From positions 7,955,600 through 8,019,599 of the forward strand of contig NC_056001.1 in NCBI RefSeq assembly GCF_018446385.1: 64,000 bases of DNA, in the 5' to 3' direction. This document shows positions 24,365 to 35,627 of the stretch, one piece after another; positions within the stretch are counted from its first letter, which is position 1; every line of letters starts with the position of its first letter. The stretch is from Zingiber officinale. Lineage: Eukaryota > Streptophyta > Magnoliopsida > Zingiberales > Zingiberaceae. The notes beneath the pieces were generated by a model. The model did no database searches, was not told the DNA's origin, and worked only from the letters and a program-made list of their open reading frames with translations. The position numbers were made by a program, and so were the translations under genes.

Positions 24365-25506
24365 ATCTCTCCCTTTTTGATGTTTGGCAACCTGTTTAAG
24401 TTAGGGAAACAATAATAATGTAAATAAATATGCAATCTATACATGCATAAATTATGGAACCTAATCCTAGGCTCCCCCTTCACCTAAGCTCCCCCACAAA
24501 AGACAAACTTCTCCCCCTTTGCTAATAAATGAGCAATCGCTCCCCCTTCTCCCAAGCTCAAACTTCTCCCCCTTTGCTAATAAATGAGCAATCGCTTCCC
24601 TTTCTCCTAAGCTCCCTCTTGAGTTAGGATTTCATGCAAAGGTATGTAGGTTTCTCATTTAAACCTAAACTTCTCCTCCTTTGCCATACATAAAAAAAGC
24701 TCCAACAATATCTCAATTATTGGATTCTTTAACCTCTAATGACCATAAACATCATGTATTAATCTCCCATAAAATTACATGCATGTTCACCACTCTTTTG
24801 GTCATTTTCTAATGTTGCAAAACATTTTCAGACCATATCAGTCGACTGTCATAAGTCTCAGTCGACTGTCAACGTCAAAATGAGCTTACAAAGATATTTT
24901 GTGCTAAAAAATACTGTTACCAGTTGACTGGTAACTGTACCAGTCGACTGGTACTCTATTTCTGCAAAAATCAACATTTTGACCTAACTTCATAAATGCA
25001 CCAGAAATTCTATAACCCTCCAAAAATTCTTAAATTTTGTAGAGAAATATATTTTAACCTTGTGTACTTGGGAAAAATATATATAAAAATATATTTATCA
25101 CAAATCTCAAGAATGACACAAAATTCAAAACTATCTAAATAGTTCAATTGAACCTTGACCTAAAGTCTTAGTTTTGACTTCCCCTTGATGATTCTACCCA
25201 TACTAAACCATAATACTTCCCTAGCATGGGTTTATATGACATCTATACATCAAAAACTAATTTTCATGCAATATGACCCCAATGTCATATTTTCATGTAT
25301 GATATCATCTTAATTGTGTCAACCCACTAGGTTAGAGACTCAAGTTCGTTTCCTAACCACTTGGCACATTTGATAACTCATCTACAATGGGTCCCAAAGG
25401 CTCTTCCTAACCTTAGGAATCTTAACCTTAGTCACCTCCCTTGGTGACTCATCCACTATGGCTAGGTCACTTCGGTGCACCTCGGGTGACATTTGACCTA
25501 TAAAAC

Positions 25507-27036
25507 TCACCTTCTTAACTTTAGACACTTGTCTTTAGTTAATTTATTCTTGTCATTAACCTTGGACACCTCATCCTTGTCGTAATTATATGCTACCCTA
25601 GCATATTCTTTCTTATTGACCTTGGATGACTTTCCCTTGTCCTTGGTCACTCCTCCCTTACCAATGTCATGTGTTATCTTAGCACTTGACCTCCTTTTGG
25701 TCTTAGAGGAACCTAATTTGACATTTTTGGATCTTTGACCACCCAAATACATGTCAAGTCCTCTAGGTCCAATAATGAACCTATCTAGGACTTTCTCAAT
25801 TTCTTCAAGTCTTACCTTCAAGATTTGATTTTCCAATTCTAGGGTTCTAACCCTAGAGTCAACATGTCCATCTTGGACATCCCTAGACCTACCCACCTTC
25901 CTAAGCATATGTCTCCCTTTCTTGGGATTAATGCTTAGGTTTTCACCTACTTTCCTTCCCTTAGACAAAGTAGTTTGGGTCTTATTAGGTATACCCTTAG
26001 TGTATGATTTCTTAGGGTTATCTACCGTGTTAACCCTATTCCTATCATTATACCTAAATCTATGATTATGCTTGGATAAATAATCTACATTATTTCTAAC
26101 ACGCATATAAGAATTAGAGCTTGGATTAAACTTCAAAATATGTATTACCTTCCCTTTTACCTTTGAAGCTCCCCCTTGACTTGTGCTCCTCTAATTTTCC
26201 CATTTCTTCAAGTGCGCCAATTTCTTGAGCTCTCCTCTCCTTGGGCACTTTGTATGGTAGTGACCCCACTCACCATATGTAAAACACCTAATGTGCTTCT
26301 TCTCCTTCTTCTTCCTACAACTTACATTAGTTTCTAAATTAACTTTAGTGAGTTTAGGGTTTACCTCCTTTACCTTCTTGAGTGAAGGACACCTACTCTT
26401 GTAGTGCCACATCTTACCACACTCAAAGCATTTGATGTGGTCCTTTGTGTTCTTCTTGGTAGTTGAGGTGGAGGGGTTGAGCTTCTAAGATCTCCTCTTC
26501 CTTGGATTGCTCTTCTTCCTCTTCACTTGAAGATGTGGATGATTCCACTTCTTCCTCCCTTGAAAATGTGGATGATACCTCCTCATCTTCCTTCTCCTCC
26601 TCTGATGTTGAACCCGTGTCAACATCCCATTGGTTCTTTTCTTCTTTGACCAATGAGCCCTTCTCCTTGGGCTCCTTCTCTTCTTGGATTTGTGTAGGAC
26701 TCTCATGAAGCGCAATTACCTTTTTCCAAAGGTCACTTGCGTTCTCGTATATTCACTTACATTCAATATCGCATTAGGAAGTAATAAATTAATTAAAATT
26801 CTAGTTACCTCCTTGTCCGTCTCCGATTGCTCTCTTTGCTCCTCGATCCAATATCGAGGTCAGAGACGCTTTCTCTTCTTGTCTGTTGGAGCTTTAAACG
26901 ATTCTTCCAACGCAATCTATTGGTTCCAATTCATTTGGAACCACATCTCCATACGCTTCCTCCAATAGTCGAAGTCCTCACGCTCGTATGGAGGTGGGAT
27001 TCGGATGTCCCATCCTAGCGGACCTTCCGACTCCAT
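25507..27036 (-). pseudogene. Degenerate Gag of the gag-only element
   Basis: Gag starts at 27036 with the RIPPPYEREDFDYW-type N-terminus of copia Gag/UBN2 proteins. An in-frame TAG follows at about 26915. A very acidic Ser/Glu block is encoded at about 26480-26640. Two CCHC-like knuckles follow: one near 26395-26430, and one near 26240-26290 (CFTYGEWGHYHTKC) whose second Cys has been replaced. A Lys/Arg-rich region with a short Leu-heptad stretch (LELENQILKVRLEEIEKVL, about 25780-25850) ends the protein. Frameshifts separate the parts. Gag would package the element's RNA. Pol functions would have to come from an autonomous relative. Confidence 0.75.
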
Positions 27037-27104
27037 CTTCTTCCTCTAGCATTTGCTCCCTTGACGATTAGTCTAACAAGAGCTCACCTAGCTCTGATAC
27101 CATT

Positions 27105-28162
27105 TGTTGGGACCTTGACGTCCGCTAAAGGGAGGGGTGAATAATGTCTCACCCAAAACATCACTTCCTACAATAGTTAGTATGCACAACGGAATACAAA
27201 AACAAATATTGACAATAGAAAACAAACCTAGCACATTGATTTAATGTAGTTCGGAAATAAAGCTCCTACTCCACGGCTGCCCGTAAGGTGAACGATTCCG
27301 ATCCGTCGGTGGATGATTCCTCGGAGAATTTCCGGCTAGCTCGCGTAACTCCTTATCTGTGGAGAAACCTCGCCACAACCTCGTACAAGCGCGCTAGATC
27401 ACTTGGGCACTTGGAGACTCTAATTAGGGTTAACCACCACTAATTTCATCAACCTCAACCAAGCTCCCAAGGCTTGGTTATATAGGCCACAGGTTGTAAA
27501 ATCCCGCCTATCAATCAACTGTCAAAACCATCAATCGACTGTCCTCTTGTGAAAATTCGACCGTTACATCCCAACGGCTCGATACTAGTCGACTGGTAAA
27601 AGTATCAGCCGACTGCTCCACACTGGCCAAGCGAGCAGAAGCATTCTGTTCGCTCCCAGTTGACTGCCTAGTCGACTGATGAAACCACCGTCGGCTGCTA
27701 CAGTAACGCTACAGTACTGCTACAGTGAAATCCTGATTCTAGGATTTTACCCTCGAGTACATTCACTCAGCACTCGTCCTCGCCCAACCAACCTAGACCC
27801 AGCCTTCTAGCTTCCTCCATCAGCCTTGCGCCCCTCGGATGCATCCCCATCCTTCACGTCTTGCCTTCTGGAGCTTCCATCGACCTTGTCATTGTTGTCG
27901 GATATTCCTTTGCCAAGAGATCGCACCTCCGGGACTTCGTCCATTGCCAAGTCATACTTCGACTTACGTTGCCAAGACTACATGCTTGGACTTACACCGC
28001 CAAGACTCATCCTTGGACTTTCCTCCTTTGCAAGATCACACTTGGACTTTCCTTGTTGTACCTGTATCCTGCACACTAACAATGCATATCAAATACAACA
28101 ATAAACCTAACTTAAATCTTTGCCCAAACATCAAAACCTAGGGTACTCAGATTGCTTCAACA
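27105..28162 (-). repeat. 5' LTR of the gag-only element
   Basis: It pairs with 23289-24364 and differs by scattered substitutions and small indels across its length. Several palindromes in the 27500-27700 region are more decayed than in the other LTR. The initiator-Met primer site lies just inside it at 27091-27102. Confidence 0.85.
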
Positions 28163-28167
28163 AACTT

Positions 28168-28309
28168 GACATATATGCACTGATCAACGAAGTTTTCTTT
28201 AAAATCATATGAGGTAATCATTTGATAAAATTTTTGGTACCATTGACGAGACATTTATTTTAAATCATAAATAAATTTATTTAATCTACATACTTTGAGT
28301 CCTATATAC

Positions 28310-28310
<1 letters not shown>
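28168..28310 (-). pseudogene. Old copia element, RT fingers/palm segment
   Basis: On the minus strand this encodes KVCRLNKFIYDLKQMSRQWY and following residues, the conserved copia RT region that normally precedes the YVDD box. It ends at the AACTT duplication, and the box itself resumes at 23280. Upstream in reading direction it runs into the TA repeat at 28311. Confidence 0.8.

Positions 28311-28376
<66 letters not shown>
28311..28376. repeat. (TA)n microsatellite, left of the foldback element
   Basis: About 33 uninterrupted TA units. A second TA run of about 14 units lies at 28845-28872 on the other side of the foldback element. Confidence 0.95.
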
Positions 28377-28380
<4 letters not shown>

Positions 28381-28382
28381 TT

Positions 28383-28839
28383 GTTATCCTGCGCGACGCC
28401 ATAGTGTGTGACTGTGCGTGCCGCGCAGGATAACAACTGTTTTTATTTTTTTATTTTTTATTTTTATTTATGAATTAAAAAATAATTGAAAAAAAAATAA
28501 AAAATAAAATATTTTTTTAAGAATTTATTTCTAGGGTTCAGGCTTTGGTTGTAGTGTTAAAGCTATTTTTTTTTTTAGATTTTACCTCTGGGGTTTAGGC
28601 TTCCCAATTAGGTTATAGTGTTTGGTTTTTAAAAAAAATAAAAATAAAATTAATTTAAGCATTTATTGAGTATTGTAATATGTTAAGGGGATATATTAAG
28701 GTATTAAAAATTTATAAAAGGAAATGTGAAATTTTTTAATTATTTTTTAATTTAAAAACTAATAAAAAAAATAAAAAATGCCGATTGATATGCTGCGCGC
28801 GCACAGTCGCGCACTGTGCAGGCGCGCAGCATATCAATC
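28383..28839. mobile_element. Foldback element with GC-rich hairpin termini inside a TA repeat
   Basis: Each end is a strong hairpin. The left is 28383-28434, with 13-bp perfect arms gttatcctgcgcg / cgcgcaggataac. The right is 28783-28839, with 18-bp perfect arms plus an inner gcacagt/actgtgc stem. The two hairpins are inverted relatives of each other, and similarity continues inward into A/T runs, giving terminal inverted repeats of about 100 bp. The interior holds two copies of a phrase like tctagggttcaggctt and tctggggtttaggctt. It has no coding capacity. TA runs on both sides suggest insertion into a TA microsatellite, as for rice Micron-type MITEs. Confidence 0.75.

Positions 28840-28844
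<5 letters not shown>

Positions 28845-28872
<28 letters not shown>
28845..28872. repeat. (TA)n microsatellite, right of the foldback element
   Basis: About 14 uninterrupted TA units between the right hairpin of the foldback element and the next copia remnant. It mirrors the longer run at 28311-28376. Confidence 0.9.
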
Positions 28873-28873
<1 letters not shown>

Positions 28874-28964
28874 TTCTCTAAGTGTTTATTGAGGAATGTA
28901 ATCTTTACGTCTATTTAATATAGCTTTAAATTATAATGAGTTATAAGTATCGTGATTATCCTAA
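28873..28964 (-). pseudogene. Old copia element, short RT segment
   Basis: The minus strand encodes a trace like RIITILITHYNLKLY and IDVKITFLN, equivalent to the copia RT block normally read as an Asp-Val-Lys-Thr-Ala-Phe-Leu-type motif. It continues directly from the coding trace at 40967 onward when 28965-40966 is removed. One in-frame stop is visible. Confidence 0.7.
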
Positions 28965-29682
28965 AGGTACGTTTGGTTCAAGTGATCATTCAGAACCTTA
29001 GTTATATGATTACGAGGTAATCATATAACTAAGGTTATAAGAAATAAAATACAACTTATGTCGTTTAGTTAAATCCTAGGTAATGTAATAAAAACTTGTT
29101 TGTTTGCAGATTTTAATGTATAACCTAATATAACATTTACTGTATTATCCCTGATTCAACTCTAAATATTTTTACAACTAAATTAATTTAATATTTAATT
29201 ATTTTTAAAAAATAAAATAAAATATTATTAATATTATTATTAATAGGTTACTGATATATTTAATAAATAAAATATAATTAATTTATAAATTTTAAAATCA
29301 CACAATAGAACTTATGGAATGTCACACAATCAATCATCTTACCTTCACTAGAGACAACAGTAATTTATTAAAAAAAATCTTTTTCCATTAGTTGATGATT
29401 AATATTTTTTGTTTTTAAAAAAACCAACAACAATAATTTCTATTAGATACCGTAATGTTTAAACTACATGGTGTAGAATTGGGAGACCAAGTTCACATCG
29501 ACAATCTAACTCGATCCTTTTTTCAATCAGTCAAAAGATGTGAACTTTTATATTTCTGAATAATAAAGGAACAACAAAACAAGTATAAAAATATATAGGT
29601 CCCCTGTCCAACTGATAAGCATCCATTATTTGGCAATTGGAATCTCCAACTTCACTATCAGACCTTCCGAATGCATCCAAAT

Positions 29683-30617
29683 CTACCGGTGACCTAATGC
29701 CAGCCCAAACACCGGTTCCTTCCATATGCAATTAGTCCCATGGAGTGGTAAGCCATTTTGACATCCATCATAATCTCCATCAACATAAGAGGTAGCCTCA
29801 CCTAACTCAGCATCTAAAAGTAACTGTCACAATATACCACCTGTATAAAATTATAAGTTTACATCATGACCATGTATTTGACTGTATGCTAATACAAATA
29901 ATCAACAACTAAAATTACAACAAGAATGAAGGTTATTTTATCATAATATTAAATTTGAGATTCCAAAAACTGACCGTGTTCCTTTACTGGTAGTGTATAC
30001 CTTCCATCCGTGAAGCAGGCAAAACCTATATTCCATTCTCTGGCAACAGTTGTCAACCTATCACCCTTGCTAACCAATCTGAGACCAATTTGTCCAGTCT
30101 CAATACCTTGCTCAGAACCAGCAACGAGAATTTCCCAACAGCAAGTCAAAATGGTTGGCAAAAAATCCAAAATATGATTCATATAACAATACCCTTTATA
30201 TGCTTTGTAAGACATTTGCTAGTCATGTGCAGAAAATTTTACATCAGAAGTAAAAGCTGAAAAATAGAAAAGAAACCTGCTCTGCACGGCGTGCCATAGA
30301 CTCACGACAATATGTTAGGCCATTTTTGGTTCCGCAAAGGAATAAACCTGCAGCAACTTCTTCATTTCTGAGACGATCTCTCAGCTTCATGACATTAGCT
30401 CGCGGAAGAACAAAGTTTCCAGTTTTGTCCCGCATAACTGTAGGATCTCCAATTAAAAGAGCAGCTAAACTGGCAGATCTCTGAGGCGCTGAATAAGTGG
30501 TAGCTAATGTATTTCGTGTCTGCATACCAACCAAATTAAATGAAGACATGTAGCATTTTTAGATTTGAAATTTTCATATAATTCTTATATTATCAAAAAA
30601 CATTAAATTTACATAAA

Positions 30618-30652
<35 letters not shown>

Positions 30653-31600
30653 TATTATAATTATTTCACAAAATTCATATCTTCTTCACAGGCAGTCACC
30701 GTGTGATGAATGTACACAAGTTCACATGTGATGCAGGTAAATTTGTAATGATGCATTAACAAAACGATTAAAATCCATTGCACTCCAGATCTCTCAAAAC
30801 TGAAACTGAGTACAACAAAACAATTAAAATCCATGGTTGTTGGAAAAAAAAATAGCATCTGCAAACAAGAGAGTTGGTTCATAAATCTCTAGATTGAAAA
30901 AAAAAAATTCAGAGTAATCAGCTGACAATAAAAAAAAACTAAGAGAAACTTAAAAGAAAGATTTACTGGTTTCTATATGATTCAGTTTGATCTTTTATGT
31001 ATTGAATTCTTGGTGTAGAAATCCATATCATTGCTAAGGAGGCTGGTATAAAGGCATCTAACTAGGGGTTGCTGAAATAAGAAAACATAGGAATAGAATT
31101 AGATATTTCTGAACTTTGAACTGAATTACCTAAGGATCAGTTGAAACAGAATTTGTAGGTTCAACTTAAAGTTGCAATATTTAGCATTATCCCTGAATCC
31201 AGAGATAGTTGGTATGAAAATATCAAATTAGCAGGAACAAAACATATCCTAAAACAAAAGGGCATCAAGACAATGCTAAAACAAACAAGCCCAGTCAGAA
31301 ATTCATCAGAGATATCCAATGAAGAAAACAAAGAGAAATGCTCATCTTAAAAATAGTCTTTCATGGGGAAAAAATAGATCAAGGTTGGGTTCCACAATGA
31401 CCAACAGACAAAAAAAATCCTAAAATCTTGTTGTTAATAAAATATATACCTGTGAAGAATGCCGCTAGGGTTCTTCGCGATCGTGAGTCGGAAAAGTCAT
31501 GCCTTCGTGAGTGGGACGCCTTCGCGAGTGGAGCACCGCTAGGGTTCTTCACGGAGTGGGGACACCTTCGAACGCCTTCAAATGCCGGAGTAGGTTTCAC
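29683..31600 (-). pseudogene. Exons of an unidentified host gene, probably a captured fragment
   Basis: Three exons join in phase with GT-AG borders: 30519-30277 (81 codons), 30218-29988 (77 codons) and 29823-29683 (47 codons with TAG). A fourth, possibly first, exon with ATG at 31600 and a donor near 31449 is GC-rich and less certain. Readable phrases include SAPQRSASLAALLIGDP, RANVMKLRDRLRNEE and GLRLVSKGDRLTTVAREWNI. The last exon includes GTNCIWKEPVFGLALGHR and then stops, while another frame stays open for ~40 codons, hinting at a frameshift. I do not recognise the family. Because it lies within a DNA element carrying TAA duplications, I infer a transposed partial copy; a small genuine gene is the alternative. 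Confidence 0.5.
30621..30651. repeat. (TA)n microsatellite
   Basis: About 15 TA units in the non-coding stretch (presumed intron) upstream of the exon at 30277-30519. Confidence 0.85.
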
Positions 31601-31637
31601 CTGACGACGATGGCTCTACTATGGTTTTGCGAGTTCG

Positions 31638-33323
31638 TGTTGGGAATATGCCCATAAAACAGATATTTATTATTAATTGCTGAATTAAATAAAAGAAGCA
31701 TTTATTTTATTGTTTGATTGTTTTATGCTTACTTATATAAAAACGAATATTATATAAAATGCATAATACATTGTTGTAACTATGATTTTAATATATAAGA
31801 TTGTTATATACAAGAGGACTAAAATCATAGATAATATATTTAAAATGTCCATGATTAATTAAAGTATGGATATTTAATTGGTAATCATAAATGCAGTCAG
31901 TTGACATTATGAATATGATAGTCTTATCCGGACAGTCAGTGTAATGACACTAAGCAGAGACATTTTATATAATATGATTATATAGGACAAGGACCATATG
32001 TGATTTAAGTGTCTATATGTTTAAGTACTGTTACAAAGATTCGAATCAACATCGCTAAGCTGATCATATGTAGATCAATCTAAATTCTGAGTTGTCATAG
32101 ACTCCTTGTTTGTATTAACAGGTCTCTTGATTTGTTTGTTAAAACCTATTTTAAATAATAGGTGTAATACTTACATTTTGGAGACTCAGTTATACATTCA
32201 GCTGGGAATATGATTTATAGATACGGAATCCGTAACTTCCGAAAGGATGCTAAAATGGTTCTCTTGAGTGTTGATTCTAACACTGAATAGTTTGAGCGCT
32301 CTAATTCATAATTAGATTAAGAATTAACTGTTCATTAGTGAATTAATGGTACTTAATGTTTTAGATACAAACAGAGAGGTACCCGGCTCTATTTGTGAAC
32401 CATGAACGGAGGGTTGATCGACATATAATGATTATATCAATGGACTGTTCAAATCTTTTGAGTAAATATGTTCCATAATTCTCAAGAGTGCAATTCCGGA
32501 TTTTAGTAGAATAATCTCGGAGTTAATAAATTAGATAATTAATTAAATAGCTTTAATTAATTTTATCTAAATTTATTGGAGCTTGAAATTATGGGTCCAT
32601 GGTCCCCAAATCATCTTCGTATAATCATGATGGATACTCTTAAATAATTAATTTGATTAATTATTTATTCTCACAAAATTAATTAACTAATAAAATTGTT
32701 TATTATTTTAACTAAAGGGAATATTCTATTTGTAATTTGATTACAAATAAAATATAAAAGAGAGAAATCAAATGTTTGGATATTGTATTTGTAATTTGAT
32801 TACAAATAAAATACATACGAGAGAAATCAAATATTTGACAATATTATAAATATTCTAACAAAATATAATACATGTTCCCCTTTTTTCTCTCCCACTTTAT
32901 AATACACGCTCCCCTCCGTGCTATATAATACATGTCTCTCTCTCTCCCTGGAAGTGGAAGAGAATTTTTGGTAAAAAATTCTATAGTTGATTTTTGTGAG
33001 AAAAGTTAGGAGAGTTAGCCCACACTTTTGTCCATCGGCTGATTTGAAGAATTGATGAGGAAGATTGTGGAGTTGAAAGAACTTCAGTGACATGCAAATC
33101 TTAGACACGAACTCAAGGTAATGATTATATTTTTTTAGAGAATTGTAAATAAAATATTATAATGTTTGTATGTTAAATTATAAGAGAATTTATAAAAGTT
33201 CTTATAATTAAACAAGATCACTTGTTTGATCTAAACAAAATTGTTTTGTTGTGAAATTTTTTTAAAAACGTTTAATCTATTTTTCACATCTTCCATTACA
33301 CATCGAACAGTCAAAAACCAACA
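31638..33323 (+). repeat. 5' LTR of the 9-kb copia element
   Basis: It carries two copies of a ~58-bp unit with a hairpin (atttgtaatttgattacaaat) at about 32727 and 32785; the 3' LTR has three. The initiator-Met-type primer site follows at once. Confidence 0.93.
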
Positions 33324-34811
33324 AATGATATCAGAGCCAAGTTATTAGAAAACATTATGATATTTTAATTATATGAATGATCACATGTTTTGTTCGATGT
33401 TTGATTGAATGTAATGAATTATATGTTTTTTATTAATGCATGATAGGGATTGGCTAATTTTGTGACTCCGTTTATTTCTGATTTTATTATTTAGATCAGG
33501 CCAAAATTGTTTTCTTTAATTACCAAAGAGTTTGGATTTTATGAATGGATAGTTTTCTAATTCTACCATACACTTATAAGTCTCAAAGACCCACTATTCT
33601 AGTATAAAATCATTTTATTAGTCGATAGTTTGGATAATTAATGTAATTATCAAAAGTTAAATATTTCGATTACTTCAGTAGGCAAAATTGAATTATCAAT
33701 TTTAAATATTTAATAGTTTTGATAATTAATATAACTATCAAAAGTGAGATATAGTTTTGATAATTAATATAATCATCAAACCAGAAGGAATAAAAAATTA
33801 TTTTATTCGAAATAATCAATTTGTTTAATAGTTTTGATAATTAATGTAATTATCTAAAGTTAAATAATTGGATTCAAAAAGTTGATAAAGTTAATTCAAT
33901 TAGTTAATTTTATAATTTTGACAAAATAATTCAAGGTCACGAACTACTAATTAGATGCAATTAAATAATACAAGTTTAAGTCAGTTCCATATTTTATTCA
34001 ATGATGTTTTATGTTTGTGATAGTAATATGTCATTTAGAATTAGATGTGTCTATCCTATGCAGTATAGCATATCGCATGTTGCATGTCGCAAAAATCATG
34101 TATAATTGTAATTCATAAATTGTTTATGTTAGTTTTATGTAATACATGACTACAATTAATTAGAATTATTAAGAATTCTATAGACCTAGGTAATTATGAC
34201 ATGAGATGTCTAATTAATAATATGATTATTAAAATCTAGGATTTGTGGATAATTAGTTATCTAAGAAGTTAAATAATGAGTAATTATTTATTGGTCTCCT
34301 TCGTTGGTCTATCTAGCACCGTGAGAGTTAGAATGGCGCCTCTTAACGTTTTGATTTCGTTACCCTACGGGTGGTGTCCGTTTTGATTCAATATCAAGGC
34401 TAGATCTCTGATGATAGAATTTTTAATGTATTTCAAGTTTGACCTGCCCTTATGACGACACTTTTGAGTTAAGTCTAAAATTTGAAACGAAGGTTTTTAC
34501 TCATAAAGATATGAGATCAAAATTGTTGATTATATCTTTGACCAAATTTTTTTTTCGATAGTTAATACATGTGTGAATAAAAGTTATTTTGGTACACATA
34601 TGTTAATCAAGAAGAGTCTTGGTTTAACTAAGCAAGCAATGTGACCTTCCCAACGATGGCATCATTGTTCGTGGATAGTTGAATTATTGAAGGAATAGTA
34701 TATGGGATTTTGGATTTTATCCTTGCATTCTTACATGATCATGTTTAGTATTCCTAAATATATACATATGGATATTCTTTTCAAACAATTTAATAAACTT
34801 ATGCTATTTAT

Positions 34812-35627
34812 TTGAATTCAGCAATAATGTCAATGGGAAATCCAATTATGTCATTACTCACAAACAATACTTTGACTAGGGAAAACTTTCCTAAGTGGAA
34901 GAGCAACATTAATATTGTGTTGATAAGTGAAAACAATAGGTTTGTTCTTACAGAGGAATGCCCACCGATACCATCCGCAAATGTCGCTCGTGCTGTTAGG
35001 GAACAGTATGACCGTTGGATTGCATCCAACAATAAGGCTAAGGTATATATGCTTGCAAGCATGTCCGATGCACTAAGAAGCAAGATGGAGCCCAAAAAGT
35101 GTGCTTTTGAGATCATGGAATCTCTACAAGAAATGTTTGGCCAACAATCTAAGCAAGCTCGTCATGAGGCCACAAGAAAGTACACGAATGCTAGAATGAT
35201 TCTTGGCACTCATGTTCATGATCATGTCATGCAAATGACAAATTATTTTTCTGAGGCTGAGATGCATGGGGCTGTAATTGATGAGGGCACACAAGTGAGC
35301 ATAATTTTGAATTCACTCCCTAGTGACTCCATCCCATTCACCAGCAACTATATCATGAATAAGCTGAATTATGGGATGACTCAGCTGTTGAATGAACTAC
35401 AAACCTTTGAAGCTATCTCAGGACTAGTGAAGAACAAGGCTGAAGCAAATATTGTTGATAAACCCAATTCTTCAAAAGGTTTGAAGAGAAAAATGGCTAA
35501 GGGTAGTAAATTTGGTGGTAAATTCAAAAAGACAAAGGATAGGTCTAAGAACAACAAACCCAAATACAAGAAGGTCGAGAAGAAGCCTAAAGAAAAATGT
35601 TTCCACTGTGGTGTAGATGGACACTGA
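34812..35627 (+). pseudogene. Gag of the 9-kb copia element
   Basis: A 271-codon frame with the UBN2-type Gag body (NFPKWKSNI ... RWIASNNKAKVYML ... EIMESLQEMFG), then a Lys-rich tail and the first half of a CCHC knuckle (CFHCGVDGH). The frame stops right after the His. One base appears to be missing there, since the rest of the knuckle (KRNCP) continues in another frame from 35628. Gag forms the particle that packages the RNA. This start is the first Met after the leader that opens the conserved N-terminus. Confidence 0.85.

Larger units (their letters stand above)
23289..28162 (-). mobile_element. Gag-only LTR retrotransposon (TR-GAG type), non-autonomous
   Basis: A 4.87-kb element with LTRs of 1076 bp (23289-24364) and 1058 bp (27105-28162), both starting TGTTGGGACC and ending CAACA. 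The target duplication AACTT is perfect (23284-23288 and 28163-28167). The primer site TGGTATCAGAGC (minus strand, 27091-27102) lies two bases inside the right LTR, and a purine tract adjoins the left LTR at 24365-24376, so it is transcribed on the minus strand. The interior encodes only a Gag-like protein with two zinc knuckles. I see no protease, integrase, RT or RNase H in the remaining 24.4-25.5 kb. It sits inside the RT region of the older copia element. Confidence 0.9.

Noticed and set aside
29840-29975. Alternative splice pair (donor after 29975, acceptor before 29840) in the unidentified gene
   Set aside because: It produces an immediate in-frame TGA; the pair 29988 / 29823 joins cleanly in phase 0.
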